From: Niallia sp. NCCP-28
Lineage (GTDB): Bacteria > Bacillota > Bacilli > Bacillales > Cytobacillaceae
Assembly: GCF_023168165.1 (NCBI RefSeq)
Contig: NZ_BQYJ01000008.1
Span: 62,001 to 126,000, forward strand
Reading direction: 5' to 3'
DNA length: 64,000 nucleotides
The notes under the pieces are model-generated. The model was not told the DNA's origin. It searched no databases and saw only the letters and a program-made list of their open reading frames with translations. The position numbers and the translations under genes are program-made. Shown piece by piece: positions 25,865 to 34,025 of the stretch. Position 1 is the stretch's first letter. The number at the start of each line of letters is the position of its first letter.

Positions 25865-27064
25865 TTAATCTTCTCTTTTCACTCTTGTCAAAAAGCTTTC
25901 TGTTCGTATTCCTGATCTTCTAATTGTAATATCATAGCTCACATCAACTTTCGCTTCCGCAAAATGGTTATTCCAATTATCTTTTACCTTCATAAATTGA
26001 CTATTATGCTGCCTTCTAAATATTTCCCCAAAACCAAAGATATCTGATCCAAATTCTTTTTGAGCTTTTTGTATCGTATTTTTTATTTCTTGTGCTGCTG
26101 TTTTATTTGTCAATTTCTCATACTTTTTATAAGTTTTGACACTATCCACTGTTTTATAGCATTGTGTCCCCTCTAAAAATCCTTCTGATTTTATCCGTAC
26201 ATTAATATCAGGTTTTCCATTTTTCCACTTAACATCTACATGTGTATTGGACTGCCCAATCCGAACGGCACCATATTGACCGCCTTCACAGTTTATAGAA
26301 AGTGCCGTTTTTTTCAGCTGATTGGTAATCCATAAATAGCTTCTTGTATCTTCTAGTTCCATAAATCCTTTTAACTTTCCTTCTTTAAATACACCTAATG
26401 ACTCTATTTCTACTATAGCATCTGGCACTACTTTTCTTATATTTTCCATGGTTCCACCTTTTTCGGGATCTCCTTGCACTTTCACTGCTGCTAATACAGG
26501 GGCTTTTCCCTCTAAAGTTAAATCAGAAATAAAATCATTTATCCGTACGCCCGGATCCCCGCCCCAATCGCCTAAAAGATTATCGACTTGAGGAGAAATC
26601 TTTAAAGAAGAGGCCTTTTTAAATGGATAAGTTATTTTTAATACATCCTCCGCTTTTCCTTTTGCAATCAGAATTTTAAAATCATCTCGCAATTCCCTAT
26701 TTCTTTCCACATAATCTAGAAAATCAATCACCCCTAATTTTGCTGCTTCTTCGCTTATGACAAGAAGTTTCATATGGGAATAAATAAGACTTTGTGCTAA
26801 ATATTGATTAAATTGATGAGTAATTTCTGCAAGAGAATCTCCTTCAATACTCTCCACAGTAGAGGGAGCATTCCCACTCGCTGTTTGACTATTTAGCTCA
26901 ATAGCATTTAATCCTTCTACCGTTACTTTATATTTCGCATTCTCCCCTAAATCTACCGCCATGCCTGATACAAGTTGAATCTCTGACAATTCCTTGCGAT
27001 CCCAGCACCCGCATAATGCCAGACAGCTTGAGATAATCAAAAGAAGCAAAAATTTTCTTCTCAA
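25865..27064 (-). CDS. spore germination lipoprotein, GerAC family
   Basis: C subunit of a GerA-type nutrient receptor (399 aa). A signal peptide with lipobox LALCGC (Cys at about residue 20) predicts lipid attachment at the inner spore membrane. The rest is the Ger(x)C domain, with GMAVDLGENAKYKVTVEGLN, the conserved DDFKILIAKGKAEDVLK, and the C-terminal repeat EIFRRQHNSQFMKVKDNWN. It starts with TTG after GGCGGGAAGTAAAG, 2 nt beyond the gerA-type stop. Last gene of the operon. The germinant cannot be predicted from sequence. Confidence 0.92.
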   Translation of the reverse strand: MRRKFLLLLIISSCLALCGCWDRKELSEIQLVSGMAVDLGENAKYKVTVEGLNAIELNSQTASGNAPSTVESIEGDSLAEITHQFNQYLAQSLIYSHMKLLVISEEAAKLGVIDFLDYVERNRELRDDFKILIAKGKAEDVLKITYPFKKASSLKISPQVDNLLGDWGGDPGVRINDFISDLTLEGKAPVLAAVKVQGDPEKGGTMENIRKVVPDAIVEIESLGVFKEGKLKGFMELEDTRSYLWITNQLKKTALSINCEGGQYGAVRIGQSNTHVDVKWKNGKPDINVRIKSEGFLEGTQCYKTVDSVKTYKKYEKLTNKTAAQEIKNTIQKAQKEFGSDIFGFGEIFRRQHNSQFMKVKDNWNNHFAEAKVDVSYDITIRRSGIRTESFLTRVKRED

Positions 27065-27066
27065 CT

Positions 27067-28653
27067 TTACTTCCCGCCTTCCGGTTGTGGAGGTGAAGGA
27101 GAATCTGCTTTTTTCTGTTTTTTTGTTTCATTAGTGCTTAAGTAAGATGGGCGTTTGCTAATAGACCATAATGGAAAACGGATAAAGACATCCTTTTGAT
27201 CTTCTACAACGAATGGTGCAACTGGTGCCAAATATGGCACACCGAAAGAACGCAGGGAGCTTAAATGTGCCACCATAAAAATTAACACAAGCAGAACACC
27301 GTAGAGACCTAAAATAGAAGCTACAATAATAAGAATGAATCGAATCAAGCGAGAAGCATTTGCAAAGCTATAATTTGGAAAAACAAAGTTTGCAATCGCT
27401 GTTATTGCGACAATAATGACCATAATATTAGAGATAATCCCCGCTTCTGCTGCTGCCTGTCCAATAACTAATGCTCCCACAATAGAAACTGTCTGACCAA
27501 CTGCCCGAGGCATCCTCACTCCAGCTTCCCGCAAAATTTCAAAAGTAATCTCCATGATAAAAACCTCTACAACTGCTGGAAATGGAACTCCTTCCCGCTG
27601 TGCAATAATGCTTAACAATAAAGTTGTCGGCAAAAGTTCTGGATGAAAAGTTAAAATTCCAACATAAGCGGATGGCATTAATAATCCAATCATAAAGGAA
27701 ATATATCTAATTAATCGTACAAAACTGCTCATCACATAATTTTGATAATAATCTTCCGCAGAAGTAAAAAAATCGGTTAACACAACAGGGACTAGTAGAG
27801 CAAAAGGTGTTCCATCTGTAATAATGACAATTTTTCCATCCATTAAATTGGAAGCAACTGAATCAGGGCGTTCTGTATTCATCGCCAAGGGAAAAACTGT
27901 AGCCGTTTTATCGACAATCATTTCTTCAATATTAGAGGATTCAAAAATAGCAGCAATATTAATGCTTTTTAAACGCTTTCTCACCTCGGTCAAAATTTTG
28001 TCATTAACAATTGCATTCATATATCCCATATAAACAGTTGTTCTTGACTCATTTCCAATCATAAACTTTTCAAAGTGCAGATTATGATTTTTTATTCTTT
28101 TTCTAATTAAATTAAGATTAACCGATGCATCTTCAACAAAAGCATCCTTTGGTCCCCTTACAACTGTTTGTGTTGTTGGTTCTGCAACTGTACGCCCTTC
28201 ACTGTTGATATAGCTTAAGCTTAATGCCGCAGGAATCCCTTCAAAAACAAGAATGATTCTGCCATCCAATATACCTGCAACAATATCATCCATTGTTTTA
28301 ATGATCTCATACCCTGATACTCCAAAGCTTCTTTTGCTTAGCTCTTTAAGATCATCCATTGTAGTAATTTTTATATCATTTTCTACTGGACTTTCAAGAG
28401 TTTTCCCTAGCATTTCCTTTAAAAAATCAGTATTCACAACAGATTCTAAATAAACAATCATTACATTACTTTTGCCGACTTTTGCTTCATCTACTTGCAA
28501 ATCTGCAGTGTGCCCAAAGCTATGCAATAATTCTGACTTCAGCTCAAGAATAGAAAGTTTTGCTAAGTCTATCTTTTCTGCCTTATCAGGTGACGTACTA
28601 GTCGGAATCTCTTTTTTGCTATTGATAGCAAGCAGCTTTTTTAAATAGTTCAT
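27067..28653 (-). CDS. spore germination protein, GerAA family
   Basis: A subunit of the germinant receptor (528 aa). A large N-terminal soluble part (about 1-290) contains the typical GRIILVFEGIPAALSLSYIN and DGTPFALLVPVVLTDFFTSA stretches. About five membrane helices follow (from FVRLIRYISFMIGLLMPSAY), including PFPAVVEVFIMEITFEILREAG and GVRMPRAVGQTVSIVGALVI, which are highly conserved in the family. The C-terminal tail is cytoplasmic, Lys- and Pro-rich. Its start overlaps the preceding B gene by 4 nt. Confidence 0.94.
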   Translation of the reverse strand: MNYLKKLLAINSKKEIPTSTSPDKAEKIDLAKLSILELKSELLHSFGHTADLQVDEAKVGKSNVMIVYLESVVNTDFLKEMLGKTLESPVENDIKITTMDDLKELSKRSFGVSGYEIIKTMDDIVAGILDGRIILVFEGIPAALSLSYINSEGRTVAEPTTQTVVRGPKDAFVEDASVNLNLIRKRIKNHNLHFEKFMIGNESRTTVYMGYMNAIVNDKILTEVRKRLKSINIAAIFESSNIEEMIVDKTATVFPLAMNTERPDSVASNLMDGKIVIITDGTPFALLVPVVLTDFFTSAEDYYQNYVMSSFVRLIRYISFMIGLLMPSAYVGILTFHPELLPTTLLLSIIAQREGVPFPAVVEVFIMEITFEILREAGVRMPRAVGQTVSIVGALVIGQAAAEAGIISNIMVIIVAITAIANFVFPNYSFANASRLIRFILIIVASILGLYGVLLVLIFMVAHLSSLRSFGVPYLAPVAPFVVEDQKDVFIRFPLWSISKRPSYLSTNETKKQKKADSPSPPQPEGGK

Positions 28654-29768
28654 GCATTCATCTCCTTACGGGAGCTTCGTTCCTTTTTCCATTTTTTAAG
28701 TAGTAATATTCCCAAAATGAATACAGGTATTCCATATTCCATCGGCAAATGAATCAAATATTTGCTAACAAGTATTCCTTCACTAATATGATCAGAAAAA
28801 TCGGTAGAAATAAAAATGGAAAACATACTTATAATGCATGTTACTGGAATCGAAAAATAACGAAATGGAACTTTAAAAATATACTCCAATCCCTTTAGTC
28901 CCCCATACATAAATACTGAACTTTTAATCAAAATTCCCAGCATCATCATAAATACAACAATTGCATCAATTCTCTCAATAAATTCACCTATACTAACAAG
29001 CCTTGCAGCACTTAATAAAGGAAAATTTGATCTCAAAGCTGTATTTTCTCCTAGAGTTACAATAATCAAAAAAACAGAGGTTGCTAAAATTATGCTAGCA
29101 ATAACAACTCCCATTAAACAAACTAGTTTGCTGTATTTAAAATCCGTTATATTAGAAAAAATCACGGTAAATGCAACTAGTTCTCCGTACGGAAATACTG
29201 CTACAGATGGAATAACTGCATGTGCAATAACACTCGGTTTGCTTGCTAATATAGGTTCTATATTAAATAGTTGAATATTTCCACCCGCATATAAAAAGAT
29301 AAATAAAATGCCCATAAAGGCAAAAGTATACGGCGTAAATATTTCTGATGTTCTTCCCAGCACCTCTATGCCCATATAAAGGATATAGCCGATTACAGCC
29401 ATTAATGTTAATATAACTATTTCTGTCGGCGTTAACGGCAATATGGCAGAGGAAATCAATTCTCCAAAATCCCGGATAACCCTACAAGAAACATAGATAA
29501 AATAGGTAACATAAAGAGCAGAAAAACAGATGGCAATAGGCCTTTTAAAGCAGTATTCAAATATTTCAAATAAATTTTTATCTGGCAGCAAATAATTTAT
29601 TTGAAAATAAAACAACATAACTAGTAAGCCAATAACCATTCCAATCAAAACAACAATCCATGCATCACGTTTTGCTTCTAAACCAACACCAATTACAATA
29701 GCACTACCAAGGAGAAAATTAATAATTAGCGTCAGTAACTGAATTAATGATAATTTTTCTGTTAGCAC
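28650..29768 (-). CDS. spore germination protein, GerAB family (first B subunit)
   Basis: APC-superfamily-like permease (about 372 aa, ten helices) forming the germinant-binding B subunit. Family marks are VIGVGLEAKRDAWIVVLIGM, RVIRDFGELISSAILPLTP, LGRTSEIFTPYTF and LSAARLVSIGEFIERIDAIV. I place the start at GTG 29768, 9 nt after AAGGTG and aligned with the paralogue's start; a GTG at 29780 is the alternative. It is about as long as, and clearly homologous to, the B gene directly upstream. Confidence 0.92.
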   Translation of the reverse strand: MLTEKLSLIQLLTLIINFLLGSAIVIGVGLEAKRDAWIVVLIGMVIGLLVMLFYFQINYLLPDKNLFEIFEYCFKRPIAICFSALYVTYFIYVSCRVIRDFGELISSAILPLTPTEIVILTLMAVIGYILYMGIEVLGRTSEIFTPYTFAFMGILFIFLYAGGNIQLFNIEPILASKPSVIAHAVIPSVAVFPYGELVAFTVIFSNITDFKYSKLVCLMGVVIASIILATSVFLIIVTLGENTALRSNFPLLSAARLVSIGEFIERIDAIVVFMMMLGILIKSSVFMYGGLKGLEYIFKVPFRYFSIPVTCIISMFSIFISTDFSDHISEGILVSKYLIHLPMEYGIPVFILGILLLKKWKKERSSRKEMNA

Positions 29769-29810
29769 GGCTCTCAACACCTTGTATCAAAATAATATAA
29801 ACAATTTTTA

Positions 29811-30938
29811 TTACATATTTTTTTTTGTAAGTGGAGAACTATATTTTTTTTTGCTTTTCCACATTTTTAATAACATCACACAGACTAATAAAACAGGAAA
29901 GATAAATTGAAGTGGTACATGTAATAAAAATGGATTGCTCAATAAGCCTTCTTGTAAGTGCCCTGTATAATTGCGGCCAATAAATATAGAAAACATAGCT
30001 ACAATGCATGAAATCGGGATCGAAAAATAACGAAATGGCAATTTAAATACATACTCTAATCCTTTTATGCCAGCATATATATAAACACAGCTTTTTACTA
30101 AACTTCCCAGCATCATGGAGAAGATAGCGATGGCATCTATCCTCTGTATAAATTCTCCGATGGAAACAAGCCTTGCAGCACTTAGCAGAGGAAAGTTAGA
30201 ACGCAATGCGATATCCTCGCCTAACGATAAAATAATTAAAAGAGAAGACATAAGCAATAACATACTGCCCATGAAAATGCTGAATATAACAACCCTTCTG
30301 CCTATTTGAATATTGCTTACATTACAAAAAACACATAAAAATACTAATATTTGCCCATATGGCCGTACTAGCTCGTATGGAAAAATAGTCTTCCATACTG
30401 GCTTCATCCCTTCTCCCAAAATTGGTTTAATATTAGAAATATCAATATTTTTATTCACATATAAGAATATAAAAAGCAACAGTGTCAATATCACCCCATA
30501 TGGAGTAAATATCTCCGATGTCCTTGCCAATACTTCAATTCCTAAATATAAGATGTAACCCATCAAAAGAACTAATAAAAGTATAGTGACTTCAATTGGA
30601 GTAAATGGCAATACTGCGGTTGCAATCAATTCACCAAAATCCCGTATAATGCGACAAGCATAATAAATAAAATAACAAGCATACAAAAGGGTTAATATGA
30701 TTGCAATTTTGCGATTAAAGCAGTACTCGAATATCTCATATAAATTTTTCCCAGGAAGGGATATAGCAATATAATAGTAAAAAGCTGCTATGAATACGCC
30801 GATCATCATTGAAATTACTATAACAATCCAGGCATCTTCTTTTGCATTTAATCCTAATCCAATAACAACAGAGCTTCCTATTTGAAAATTAAATAAAAGG
30901 GCGGCTAACTGACTTAAAGAAATATTTTCTTTTGACAT
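29811..30938 (-). CDS. spore germination protein, GerAB family (second B subunit)
   Basis: Second B-type permease of the same operon (375 aa). The blocks RIIRDFGELIATAVLPFTP, LARTSEIFTPYGV and LSAARLVSIGEFIQRIDAIA are nearly identical to those of the neighbouring B gene, while transmembrane pocket regions differ, which suggests tandem duplication followed by a change of ligand. ATG 30938 aligns with family starts; the reading frame is open to 30989 and a GTG at 30947 is possible. The gap to the next gene is about 40 bp. Confidence 0.9.
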   Translation of the reverse strand: MSKENISLSQLAALLFNFQIGSSVVIGLGLNAKEDAWIVIVISMMIGVFIAAFYYYIAISLPGKNLYEIFEYCFNRKIAIILTLLYACYFIYYACRIIRDFGELIATAVLPFTPIEVTILLLVLLMGYILYLGIEVLARTSEIFTPYGVILTLLLFIFLYVNKNIDISNIKPILGEGMKPVWKTIFPYELVRPYGQILVFLCVFCNVSNIQIGRRVVIFSIFMGSMLLLMSSLLIILSLGEDIALRSNFPLLSAARLVSIGEFIQRIDAIAIFSMMLGSLVKSCVYIYAGIKGLEYVFKLPFRYFSIPISCIVAMFSIFIGRNYTGHLQEGLLSNPFLLHVPLQFIFPVLLVCVMLLKMWKSKKKYSSPLTKKNM

Positions 30939-30973
30939 ACTTTTCACGTTACCTTTCTTCATAAGACAGTTAT

Positions 30974-31030
30974 AGGATTCAACTAACAATCAGGCTTTTA
31001 CGAGAAGTTTTTATCCATCTAAATTTATCC
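30974..31030 (+). repeat. dispersed intergenic repeat, family 1 copy C (partial)
   Basis: Contains CTAACAATCAGGCTTTTACG, then AGAAGTTTTTATCCATCTAA and ATTTATCC in the same order and spacing as copies at 11885-11979 (opposite strand) and 57854-57940. It lies between the ger B genes and the 78-aa membrane gene. Confidence 0.6.
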
Positions 31031-31148
31031 TGTCCTCTCATTTCCTTAAGAAAAGGGTCTTGCTACCCGCTAGGAGGGAATAAAATATAAAATAATGCTA
31101 CTGCAGCCTGAAATTGAACAACTTATCCTATAAATAGGGCTACTCTGT

Positions 31149-31385
31149 TTAATTTCCAGTTTGCTTTGGCTGCTTTTTGCTTTTTCGCAAACGAATATCC
31201 ACTACAACTGACCAAAGAAAACCCAAAATTGCTGTAACGACAATGGTAATTGCTCCTGCTCCGACTTCTGCACTGTAAATATTTTTAAAACAATACATAA
31301 AGCCTTTATGATATACAAACATATCTAAAGAAATTGTAAGTACACCCAACATTCCTATTACCAGCATATAAGCAAAAGTAACCAT
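31149..31385 (-). CDS. two-helix membrane protein, candidate germinant-receptor D subunit
   Basis: A 78-aa protein with two membrane helices (VTFAYMLVIGMLGVLTISLDMF, about 2-23; AITIVVTAILGFLWSVVVDIRL, about 45-66) and a basic tail. Ribosome binding site TTAGGAGAATAAAG precedes the ATG. Small proteins of about 75 residues with two membrane helices (D subunits) are known to be encoded in or beside gerA-type operons in Bacillus and to modulate germination. Position (directly upstream of the ger genes, same strand), size and topology fit that role, but a 210-bp gap with a repeat separates it from the B gene. Confidence 0.6.
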   Translation of the reverse strand: MVTFAYMLVIGMLGVLTISLDMFVYHKGFMYCFKNIYSAEVGAGAITIVVTAILGFLWSVVVDIRLRKSKKQPKQTGN

Positions 31386-31494
31386 CTTTATTCTCCTAAA
31401 ACCATTTATTTTCTTTCTATATCTTGTGAAATTCCTCCAAATTTATACTAATTTTCTTTTAAAAGAAGATTTTTCTCTTTATTTCAATAAAAAA

Positions 31495-31524
31495 ATCCCC
31501 TTTAGAAAATTATTCTAAAGGGGA
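31495..31524 (-). terminator. terminator of the yfmL-like gene
   Basis: Stem ATCCCCTTTAGA / TCTAAAGGGGAT with a 6-nt loop and TTTTTTTATTG after it on the minus strand, 16 nt after the helicase stop codon. Confidence 0.85.
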
Positions 31525-31539
31525 TGCAACAACTTCACT

Positions 31540-32700
31540 TTATTTTCTTTTTGCTATCTTTTGAGATGAAAAATCTACTATTTTCCCATCATAAAATGCT
31601 TTTTTAGCTAGAGGGATATCCAGCTCTTTTGCAAATTGCTTCAATTCTCTTTCTTCACGCTCTGTCACTATATTTATAACTGTCCCCTGTGCGCCAAATC
31701 TGCCAGTTCTTCCTGAACGGTGAATATATTGAGTTGTATCATTTGCCAAATCATAATGTACAACATGTGTAATATTTTGAATATCAAGTCCTCTCGCTGC
31801 TACATCTGTTGCTAATAATACATTAGTTTTTCCTTTACGAAAACCATTAACGGATTTTGAGCGTTCCATTTTGTTTAAATCACTATGAAGCATACTTGTT
31901 TGAATATTTTTATAGGCTAATTTTTCATAAATAACAGTTAAATTTCCTATATCTTTTACAAATACAAGAATTTTACTATTTTCCAATCTCGAAATTTTTT
32001 CCATTACTTTTATTTTATCCCGATATTCCGCCTCAAAATAAATATGATCAACTATTGCGGCTTTAATTGTTTCATCTTTTTTCACCCGAATAATTTCTGG
32101 ATTATTCGTTAACTCATTTGCAAGATTTTCTGTTTCTTTGGTTAAAGTAGCGGAAAATAATACTACCTGACGATCTAATAATGTTGCTTTAACAATTTGT
32201 TTTACTGTTCCAATATGCTCCGCAACTAAAAGCTGATCTGCTTCATCCAATACGACCATTTTAACAGCATGCATTTTCAACTTTTTCTGCTTGATTAGTT
32301 CAAGCGCTCTTCCTGGCGTGCATATTGCTATATGAGGATGCTTTTTCAGCTTCTCTAATTGTCTTTTAACATTGGCTCCCCCAATAAAAGAAGCTGACCT
32401 GATTCCACTGCCTTCTCCCCATTTTTGGATTTCCCCCAAAATTTGCATAACAAGTTCTTGAGAAGATGCTAGTATAATTGCTTGCATACTTTTTTCTTCC
32501 ACATTTATTTTATTTAACAGCGGCAATAAATACGCTAATGTTTTTCCTGTTCCAGTTGGCGATTCCGCAATTACATCCTTTCCTTCTAAAAGATACGGAA
32601 TTGTCTGTTCTTGAATGGATGTGCCTCTTTCAAACTTTGCTTTCTGCCAATTCTCTTGAATAAATGGTTGTAGATTATTCCAAAATTGTTGATCCTTCAT
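31540..32700 (-). CDS. yfmL: DEAD-box RNA helicase YfmL
   Basis: ATP-dependent RNA helicase (386 aa) of the short type without extra C-terminal RNA-binding domain; B. subtilis YfmL takes part in ribosome assembly. Motifs in order: Q motif region (FERGTSIQEQTIPYLL), Walker A SPTGTGKT, CTPGRALEL, DEAD box VVLDEADQLL, SATLTKE, LLATDVAARGLDIQN and HRSGRTGRFG. ATG 32700 follows AAGGAGATACAA; the frame is open further upstream to 32775 but without a ribosome binding site. Many stretches (IAESPTGTGKTLAY, SRLE, FVKDIGNLTV) match YfmL. Confidence 0.9.
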   Translation of the reverse strand: MKDQQFWNNLQPFIQENWQKAKFERGTSIQEQTIPYLLEGKDVIAESPTGTGKTLAYLLPLLNKINVEEKSMQAIILASSQELVMQILGEIQKWGEGSGIRSASFIGGANVKRQLEKLKKHPHIAICTPGRALELIKQKKLKMHAVKMVVLDEADQLLVAEHIGTVKQIVKATLLDRQVVLFSATLTKETENLANELTNNPEIIRVKKDETIKAAIVDHIYFEAEYRDKIKVMEKISRLENSKILVFVKDIGNLTVIYEKLAYKNIQTSMLHSDLNKMERSKSVNGFRKGKTNVLLATDVAARGLDIQNITHVVHYDLANDTTQYIHRSGRTGRFGAQGTVINIVTEREERELKQFAKELDIPLAKKAFYDGKIVDFSSQKIAKRK

Positions 32701-33033
32701 TTGTATCTCCTTATATGTGATGTTTAAATTATAACCATCACTTCTTTGTAAAGCATAAAGTAAAAATCCCCTCATTAGGACTTACTGCCCGCTAAATAGG
32801 GATAAAAATATATTATCTTATTATAAATTATTATCCTAAAAATTGAAATATAATCTATTATCTTAAGATCTACAACTACATAAATAATAAAAAAAAATGA
32901 AAGCTAAAAAAGAAGACTCTTTTTACCTTTCATTGTGGCGGCTTTCGCATTAATTTTTATGGTTTCTTTTTTAAAACTGTTTCGTTAATTGAAAAATAAT
33001 AAATTTCGCAAAAAACCTTTTTTATCCACTCTA
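32701..33033. other. intergenic region with a weak repeat fragment
   Basis: 333 bp. It holds the yfmL promoter region, a weak family-1-like fragment near 32765-32815 (CTTACTGCCCGCTAAATAGG), and the terminator of the alarmone synthetase gene. No ORF seen. Confidence 0.5.
32897..32934 (-). terminator. terminator of the alarmone synthetase gene
   Basis: Imperfect stem AATGAAAGGTAAAAAGAG / CTTTTTTAGCTTTCATT on the minus strand, followed by a long T tract (TTTTTTTTTATT). Confidence 0.75.
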
Positions 33034-33732
33034 TTAAATCAATGGATTATCCTTGCCGACAGTTTGGTAAATATCTACCCTGTCTTTAATTCTTTTCATT
33101 TTAAGATCCAATTCATGTGCTGCATCTGCGGCTTCTTTTAATTCCGCTAGCAAATGTTCTGGTACACCGTCATCAAACTTATAATAAATCTTATGTTCCA
33201 GACTTGCCCAAAAATCCATTGCAATTGTTCGAATTTGCACTTCTACTGAAACTTCCTCCATCCCATTGCTTAAAAAAACAGGAATTTTAATAATTAAGTG
33301 GAGGCTTTTATATCCATTTGGTTTTGGATTTTTGATATAGTCCTTTACTTTAATAATTTTAATATCGCTTTGCCCTTTTAGCATATGATAAATATCATAA
33401 ATATTGGATATAAAAGAGCAAGTAATTCTTACACCTGCTATATCATGAATATGCTTTTTCGCATTATCAATATTTATATCCAGCCCTTTTCTCTGCAACT
33501 TCAGCATAATGCCTTTTGGGTCTTTAATTCTGGATTTGATATGTTCTATTGGATTATGATTATGAATAAATTGAAATTCTTCATTTAAAATTTTCAGCTT
33601 CGTATTAATTTCTTCTAAGGCAAATCGATAGATAATTAAACCATTTTTCCAACCAATTAATTCATTGGAGAGTTCATCCAAGTCAAAGTTATTCTCCGCT
33701 GCATATGATTTAATTTGATTAAGGCTTTCCAT
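33034..33732 (-). CDS. sasA: small alarmone synthetase SasA/RelP (YwaC)
   Basis: Single-domain (p)ppGpp synthetase without hydrolase or regulatory domains. Core motifs are NPIEHIKSRIKDPKGIMLK, HDIAGVRITCSFISNIYD, VKDYIKNPKPNGYKSLHL (nucleotide binding) and VEVQIRTIAMDFWASLEHKI with the catalytic Glu. B. subtilis YwaC/SasA is very similar (about 210 aa). I use ATG 33732 (232 aa) because it follows the stop of a short leader ORF by 4 nt; an in-frame ATG at 33777, with GGGAG only 3 nt upstream, would give 247 aa. In B. subtilis the gene is induced by cell-wall stress. Confidence 0.88.
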   Translation of the reverse strand: MESLNQIKSYAAENNFDLDELSNELIGWKNGLIIYRFALEEINTKLKILNEEFQFIHNHNPIEHIKSRIKDPKGIMLKLQRKGLDINIDNAKKHIHDIAGVRITCSFISNIYDIYHMLKGQSDIKIIKVKDYIKNPKPNGYKSLHLIIKIPVFLSNGMEEVSVEVQIRTIAMDFWASLEHKIYYKFDDGVPEHLLAELKEAADAAHELDLKMKRIKDRVDIYQTVGKDNPLI

Positions 33733-33736
33733 TTCT

Positions 33737-33826
33737 TTAGTAAGTCTCCTTTGGGCTTCTGCAGACTTTCTCCGCATTCACTCCCATTTTTTTTAGAAAT
33801 TCTATTATTTGATCGATTGTTTTCAC
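33737..33826 (-). CDS. possible 29-aa leader peptide upstream of sasA
   Basis: GTG-initiated ORF with the good ribosome binding site AGAGGTGATTAAACA, coding VKTIDQIIEFLKKMGVNAEK... and ending TAA 4 nt before ATG 33732 of the synthetase. The sequence is amphipathic and helix-like. The arrangement suggests translational coupling or a regulatory leader. An AAAGGAG inside its end could serve the synthetase start, although the spacing (14 nt) is long. Not a known family to me. Confidence 0.45.
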   Translation of the reverse strand: MKTIDQIIEFLKKMGVNAEKVCRSPKETY

Positions 33827-33922
33827 TGTTTAATCACCTCTAGTTAGGAAAACCCTATACTTTATGCTACTGACTAAAAAACAAATTTATCTGGAAAAAC
33901 TATATATCTATATTAACGAAAA

Positions 33923-33969
33923 ATGACCGATCAGTCAAATACTGTTTCTCCTTAGATCCTATCGGTCAT
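33923..33969 (-). terminator. terminator of the ABC exporter operon
   Basis: Arms ATGACCGAT and ATCGGTCAT separated by 29 nt, followed on the minus strand by TTTTTCGTTAA, 57 nt after the stop of the second ABC gene. The TGACCGATCAGTC core also resembles an operator, but the T-run and position favour a terminator. Confidence 0.65.
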
Positions 33970-34025
33970 CAAAATTCCGCTTAAAGTTTTTGATAACTCT
34001 TATCTATTTTCCTCTTATTTAGCCG

